From contig CALCBO010000262.1 of assembly GCA_937897245.1 (NCBI GenBank), positions 1-8,810 on the forward strand: a stretch of 8,810 bases of DNA. The letters are read 5' to 3'. This stretch comes from an uncultured Caryophanales bacterium (GTDB taxonomy: Bacteria; Bacillota_I; Bacilli_A; RF39; UBA660). Of the stretch, positions 5,724 to 8,810 are shown piece by piece. Within the stretch, counting starts at the first letter, position 1. Each line of letters begins with the position of its first letter. Both the position numbers and the translations under genes were made by a program. The notes under the pieces are model-generated. The model ran no database searches, was not told where the DNA came from, and saw nothing but the letters and a program-made list of their open reading frames with translations.

Positions 5724-7037
5724 ATGAAAATAAGTGTTAATGAATTAAAAAATCATCAAGACGAAACTATTGAATTTAATGGTTTTATTGATGCTATTAG
5801 AGATAAAAAATGGGTTATGTTTGTCATTTTAAGAGATGCTACTGGAAAAGTTCAAATGACAATTGAAAAAAGTGAAGAAAAAAATGCTGGAATGCTAGAA
5901 TTATTAGCTAATACCACAGTAGAATCAACTATTAAAGTAACTGGTAAACTAGTTCTTAATGAAGCTGTTAAATTAGGTGGTATGGAAATAATTCCTGATG
6001 CAGTAGAAATAACTAGTGAAGCAGAAGCTTTACCATTTGATTTCAATAATTTAAAAGGTGTAAATATAGATACTAGAATGGATTATAAATGGTTAGATAT
6101 GCGTAATCCTCGTAATACTTTAATTAGACAAGTAGAATCATGTATGACTGAAGCTATGAGAGAATATCTATATAAAAATAACTTTACGGAAATTCATTCA
6201 CCAAAACTAATTAGTACAGCATCTGAATCAGGTAGTGAAGTATTTAAAGTAAAATATTTTGATAGAGATGCCTTCTTAGCTCAATCACCACAATTCTATA
6301 AACAAATGGCTTTAGCTGGTGGTTTAGATAGAGTCTTTGAAGTAGGACCAGTATTCAGAGCAGAAAACTCTAACACCAATCGTCATGCGACAGAGTTTAC
6401 TGGTGTTGACTTAGAATTTGCCTATATTGATTCTTATGAAGATGTAATGGATTTAGAAGAAGATTTACTAATTGCATCTCTTACTAAAGTAAAAGAAAAA
6501 TATGGAGAACAAATCAAAGAAGTATTTGATACCGAAGTAATCGTTCCTGAAAAACCATTCCCACGTATTAAATTAAAAGATTTATACCAAGAATTACATG
6601 ATAGATATAAATTTGAAATACCAACTGAAGATGTCGGTGATATGAATGCTGAAGCTGAGAAATTAACATATAAATTAGCTAAAGAAAAATACAATTCAGA
6701 GTTTATGTTTGTCATAGATTATGCCGCAACTAAAAGACCATTCTATCATATGCGTGATGAAAATGGTAAACTACAAGGTTATGATTTAATATGGCGTGGA
6801 ACAGAAATAACCTCAGGTGCCCAAAGAGAACATCGTTATACTGAATTACAAAAGAATGCCAATGAAAAAGGATTAGGTGATGATGTAAAATTCTATCTTC
6901 AATTCTTTAAATATGGTTGTCCACCTCATGGAGGTTTTGGAATAGGTTTAGATAGACTTACAATGTTATTATTAGGACTTCCTAGTTTAAAAGAGACACA
7001 GTTCTTATTTAGAGGACCAAATAGATTAGATCCATAA
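5724..7037 (+). CDS. aspS: Aspartyl-tRNA synthetase, archaeal/eukaryotic type
   Basis: Charges tRNA-Asp; non-discriminating members also charge tRNA-Asn with Asp for the GatCAB route. The N-terminal OB-fold anticodon domain (about 1-105) is followed by a class II core: FTEIHSPKL (154-162), the AspRS signature QSPQFYKQ (187-194), motif 2 FRAENSNTNRHATEF (211-225), ITSGAQREHR (362-371), motif 3 GFGIGLDRL (404-412) and the terminal NRLDP. QSPQ and NRLDP favour AspRS over AsnRS. It has 437 residues and lacks the bacterial GAD insertion (bacterial AspRS is about 590), so it belongs to the archaeal-type clade. By eye, Lys83 aligns with the position where non-discriminating enzymes often carry Pro, but this does not settle specificity. 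It is in the hisS operon under the tRNA-Asp T-box, with its own SD, GAAGGG (5708-5713). Confidence 0.92.
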   Translation: MKISVNELKNHQDETIEFNGFIDAIRDKKWVMFVILRDATGKVQMTIEKSEEKNAGMLELLANTTVESTIKVTGKLVLNEAVKLGGMEIIPDAVEITSEAEALPFDFNNLKGVNIDTRMDYKWLDMRNPRNTLIRQVESCMTEAMREYLYKNNFTEIHSPKLISTASESGSEVFKVKYFDRDAFLAQSPQFYKQMALAGGLDRVFEVGPVFRAENSNTNRHATEFTGVDLEFAYIDSYEDVMDLEEDLLIASLTKVKEKYGEQIKEVFDTEVIVPEKPFPRIKLKDLYQELHDRYKFEIPTEDVGDMNAEAEKLTYKLAKEKYNSEFMFVIDYAATKRPFYHMRDENGKLQGYDLIWRGTEITSGAQREHRYTELQKNANEKGLGDDVKFYLQFFKYGCPPHGGFGIGLDRLTMLLLGLPSLKETQFLFRGPNRLDP

Positions 7038-7039
7038 AC

Positions 7040-7064
7040 GAGTACAACGTACTCTTTTCTTTTT
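7040..7064 (+). terminator. Intrinsic terminator of hisS-aspS
   Basis: GAGTAC (7040-7045) and GTACTC (7049-7054) form a perfect stem with a 3-nt loop (or five pairs and a 5-nt loop), followed by TTTTCTTTTT. It begins two bases after the aspS stop codon. Confidence 0.9.
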
Positions 7065-7083
7065 CAATAAAATTTGCTATACT
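7055..7083 (+). promoter_or_regulatory. Extended -10 promoter of the membrane-protein gene
   Basis: TGCTATACT (7075-7083) is a TGn-extended -10. A 17-nt spacer places a poor -35 (TTTTCT, 7055-7060) in the U-tract of the upstream terminator. Expected start is near 7090, leaving a short leader. Confidence 0.5.
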
Positions 7084-7109
7084 ATAAGTATAAAAGTAAG
7101 GTGAGGCTA

Positions 7110-7700
7110 GTGAGAAAAAAATTAAAAGGAAAAGACATTCGTAAAAATGCTTCATTACAAGTTTCTCATTCTATTAATAAAATAAAAGAGAATGAACGTC
7201 GTTATACTATAATCTTAGTATTGTTTTTCATGTGTCTTTTTAGTGTAATAGGTTATTTTACTTTATCTATAAATAAGACATATCAAACTAACACTCAAAA
7301 AAAATACTCCTATGGAAAAGCAACGTTATCATTATCAAGTGAAAACTTATCTCTAACCAATGAGGATATTATGACTGATGAATTAGGTCTAGAAAAAACC
7401 CCAATATCGCTTATCGTTAATAATGAAAATGATACTAGTGAAAGATTTCAAATAAAGTTTATCATTGATAATGATATTGGTAGAAAATGTGGTTGTAATA
7501 ATAATTTAGAATTAAGTAAAATTCATTACTCAACTGATTTTCAAAACATTATTGAATATACTACCGAAAAAAGTATTTTAGAAGATATGATTGATGCTAA
7601 AACAAAGAAAAAAATAGATATATCTATGTGGTTAGATAATTCACTTGATAAAAATCAAATAAATCATATCCATGGACATTTTGAAATAAGTAAAAAATAG
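7110..7700 (+). CDS. Unrecognised single-pass membrane protein
   Basis: I do not recognise this 196-residue protein. Residues 1-32 are basic (MRKKLKGKDIRK and many Lys/Arg). Residues 33-54 form one hydrophobic segment (YTIILVLFFMCLFSVIGYF), and 55-196 are polar with alternating strands (KATLSLS, ISLIVNN, FQIKFII), suggesting an extracellular beta-rich domain by the positive-inside rule. A KCGCN motif lies at about residues 127-131. The GTG at 7110 is chosen because SD AAGGTG (7098-7103) lies 6 bases before it; an in-frame TTG at 7074 would overlap the promoter. It is a monocistronic unit between the aspS terminator and a bidirectional terminator. Function is unknown; an anchored envelope protein is only a guess. 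Confidence 0.75.
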   Translation: MRKKLKGKDIRKNASLQVSHSINKIKENERRYTIILVLFFMCLFSVIGYFTLSINKTYQTNTQKKYSYGKATLSLSSENLSLTNEDIMTDELGLEKTPISLIVNNENDTSERFQIKFIIDNDIGRKCGCNNNLELSKIHYSTDFQNIIEYTTEKSILEDMIDAKTKKKIDISMWLDNSLDKNQINHIHGHFEISKK

Positions 7701-7727
7701 AATACTATTTAAAGTATTCTTTTATTA
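7700..7727. terminator. Bidirectional terminator between convergent genes
   Basis: GAATACT (7700-7706) and AGTATTC (7713-7719) form a perfect 7-bp stem with a 6-nt loop. TTTTATT follows on the plus strand, and on the minus strand the hairpin is followed by TATTTTTTA. The arms include the last base of the plus-strand stop and the whole minus-strand stop, so both genes end inside the same hairpin. Confidence 0.85.
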
Positions 7728-8463
7728 TCTCTATAGTTATAAGTGGTTGATTTAAATAACAGAAATGTCCTGCATTTTGATATACAATCAAAGAAGAATT
7801 ATTTATTTTTTTTCTAAGATAATAACCATCTTTTAAAGGAGTATCATAATCTAATTCACCCCATAATAATAAAGTCTCACAATCTATTTTCTTATAATAC
7901 TCTCTTAAATCTTCTTTTATTATATTTTGAAATGTTTCTCTCATATTACTAGTTAGAGAAATATAATCACTAGAACCAAAGTACAATAATAATTTTTGTC
8001 TATATTCTTCTCTTTTTAAATTAGGTACTAAGAATAAACTATTTTTAAGAATCTTATAACATTTCTCTTTTAACCATTTACTTAAACTCTTTCTTCTTTT
8101 AATACCAGCTACATCCATTAGAATAATCTTTTTAACTCTTAATTTATATTTTCCAAGGAGTAGTGCAGTAACTCTTCCACCAAATGAATGAGCTATTATA
8201 ATAGGATTATTTATTTCTAAATATTTTAATAAATCTAAGATTATTATGGCATAATCATTAATCATCAATGAATTCTCTGGAAAAGAACTATTACCAAAAC
8301 CTGGATAATCTATAATATAAACAGTATAATTCTCTTTTAAATAATTAATAATATCTCTAAAAGTATTTCTAGTATCACCCCATCCTGGAAGAATTAAAAT
8401 GCTTTGTTTTTTATCTCCATATTTTTCATAATAAAGATCTAAAAATTTGGTTTTGAAATACAT
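7705..8463 (-). CDS. Alpha/beta-fold hydrolase
   Basis: A 252-residue cytoplasmic serine hydrolase. The oxyanion-loop motif PGWG is at 26-29 and DYPGFGNS at 52-59. The nucleophile elbow AHSFGG has Ser93, with Ala in the first usually-Gly position, a common variant. The acid is Asp205 in WGELD and the catalytic His is His233 in NAGHF. The cap region (about 123-180) is Lys/Arg-rich. Overall it resembles the MhpC/BioH-like group, whose substrates range from esters to C-C bonds, so no substrate can be named. ATG at 8463 has SD GGTG (8474-8471). The SD lies in one arm of a large inverted repeat. It converges on the membrane-protein gene and is divergent from the 6S-like RNA. Confidence 0.9.
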   Translation of the reverse strand: MYFKTKFLDLYYEKYGDKKQSILILPGWGDTRNTFRDIINYLKENYTVYIIDYPGFGNSSFPENSLMINDYAIIILDLLKYLEINNPIIIAHSFGGRVTALLLGKYKLRVKKIILMDVAGIKRRKSLSKWLKEKCYKILKNSLFLVPNLKREEYRQKLLLYFGSSDYISLTSNMRETFQNIIKEDLREYYKKIDCETLLLWGELDYDTPLKDGYYLRKKINNSSLIVYQNAGHFCYLNQPLITIEIIKEYFK

Positions 8464-8470
8464 TAATAAT

Positions 8471-8507
8471 CACCTATAATATGTTATGACAACATATAAA
8501 ATAGGTG
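8471..8507 (-). promoter_or_regulatory. Large imperfect palindrome covering the hydrolase SD
   Basis: CACCTAT (8471-8477) pairs with ATAGGTG (8501-8507), and inside it ATATGTT (8479-8485) pairs with AACATAT (8491-8497) around ATGAC. In minus-strand RNA the outer arm holds the SD GGTG, so the hairpin would hide it. As DNA it could be an operator. A candidate minus promoter, TTGCTT (8523-8518), 17 nt, TTTATA, would start inside the palindrome; a start further upstream is needed for the RNA model. Confidence 0.5.
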
Positions 8508-8576
8508 TAATAGATATAAGCAAATTTTATCGCTAGAAGGCTTGTTATAAAAGTGTAAAAATAAATAAAAAAACTC

Positions 8577-8605
8577 TTGGAAAATTTTACGTTTTATAGT
8601 ATAAT
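8577..8605 (+). promoter_or_regulatory. Strong SigA-type promoter of the 6S-like RNA
   Basis: TTGGAA (8577-8582), exactly 17 nt, then perfect TATAAT (8600-8605). Start is expected near 8612. Between the palindrome and this promoter (8508-8576) I see nothing else. Confidence 0.85.
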
Positions 8606-8611
8606 GAAGCT

Positions 8612-8793
8612 GTCAGATGATACGAACAGACACATATAAAACCGACTAAAATAACGATACGGGAGTTCGGATCAGTTGCCCGTGTTGAATGCCCACCTAG
8701 TTGTGGGAATCCTAAAGGTAGCGTATGGACACCCACCTGGTCATAAGATTAGGTTTTTATCGTTCGCCCAAGACGGTCTCACTGACTTTTTTT
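8612..8793 (+). ncRNA. ssrS: Structured RNA of about 180 nt, probable 6S RNA
   Basis: 6S RNA binds the housekeeping RNA polymerase holoenzyme and mimics an open promoter. This stretch has a strong promoter, no coding potential, higher G+C than its surroundings and a 7-T terminator at 8787. The 5' end GTCAG (8612-8616) pairs with CTGAC (8782-8786), joined by TGA/TCA, giving the closed-ends shape of 6S; an A-rich unpaired stretch follows. Inner helices: AACGATA/TATCGTT (8653-8659, 8758-8764), ACGGG/CCCGT (8659-8683), CCCAC/GTGGG (8692-8707) and CCTAA/TTAGG (8711-8715, 8749-8753). Length fits 6S (about 180-200 nt). In Bacillus subtilis a 6S gene (bsrA) lies just beyond aspS, which supports this identity. 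I do not match a specific 6S primary sequence, so another structured RNA remains possible. Confidence 0.65.
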
Positions 8794-8810
8794 ATTGCGT
8801 TTTTTTAATA

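Noticed and set aside
5852..6715. Minus-strand frames opposite aspS (5852-6046 and 6434-6715)
   Set aside because: They are antisense shadows of a conserved synthetase, without SD or recognisable domains.
5724..7037. Asparaginyl-tRNA synthetase as the identity of the second synthetase
   Set aside because: FRAENSNT is shared with AsnRS, but QSPQFYKQ and the NRLDP end are AspRS features.
7074..7109. TTG start for the membrane protein
   Set aside because: It overlaps the -10 promoter region and has no SD; GTG 7110 has AAGGTG at 6 nt.

Overview
The window is AT-rich DNA (roughly 30% G+C by eye) from a low-GC Bacillota-type bacterium. It uses the standard code: TGA ends dtd and the rsh remnant. 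The backbone is the conserved Firmicutes order rsh(relA) - dtd - hisS - aspS - 6S RNA. That order, a T-box leader on hisS and strong Shine-Dalgarno (SD) sequences point to an uncultured, probably host-associated member of Bacilli or Clostridia. The phylum call is an inference from gene order and composition.

Layout. Positions 1-981 hold a chimeric pseudogene. The C-terminal half of a Fic-domain protein (about 42% G+C, foreign-looking) is joined to the C-terminal half of a bifunctional (p)ppGpp synthetase/hydrolase, with a frameshift and an in-frame stop. Next come dtd (978-1412), an AI-2E-family membrane protein (1415-2473, ending in a terminator) and a short M3-like zinc metallopeptidase (2504-3628). 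Positions 3629-4235 carry no long gene but are dense with signals. The first part looks like an undescribed type I toxin-antitoxin module: a 30-residue hydrophobic peptide on the minus strand behind a near-perfect SD, its own terminator, and a convergent plus-strand RNA with its own terminator covering its 3' end. The second part is the hisS promoter and a complete T-box riboswitch whose specifier (GAC) and discriminator-reading base both indicate tRNA-Asp. hisS (4236-5687) encodes a histidyl-tRNA synthetase with an unusual 55-residue, 17-cysteine tail. aspS (5724-7037) is an archaeal/eukaryotic-type aspartyl-tRNA synthetase in place of the usual long bacterial form.

After the aspS terminator there is an unrecognised single-pass membrane protein (7110-7700). 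A convergent alpha/beta hydrolase (7705-8463, minus strand) shares a bidirectional terminator with it. The right edge carries a promoter-terminator RNA gene of about 180 nt (8612-8793), best explained as 6S RNA, which lies near aspS in relatives.

Functionally the core is translation quality control and tRNA charging: DTD removes D-amino acids from tRNA, and HisRS and AspRS are co-regulated by uncharged tRNA-Asp. Next to it is the wreck of the stringent-response enzyme. The most novel items are the putative type I toxin module and the metallothionein-like tail on HisRS.
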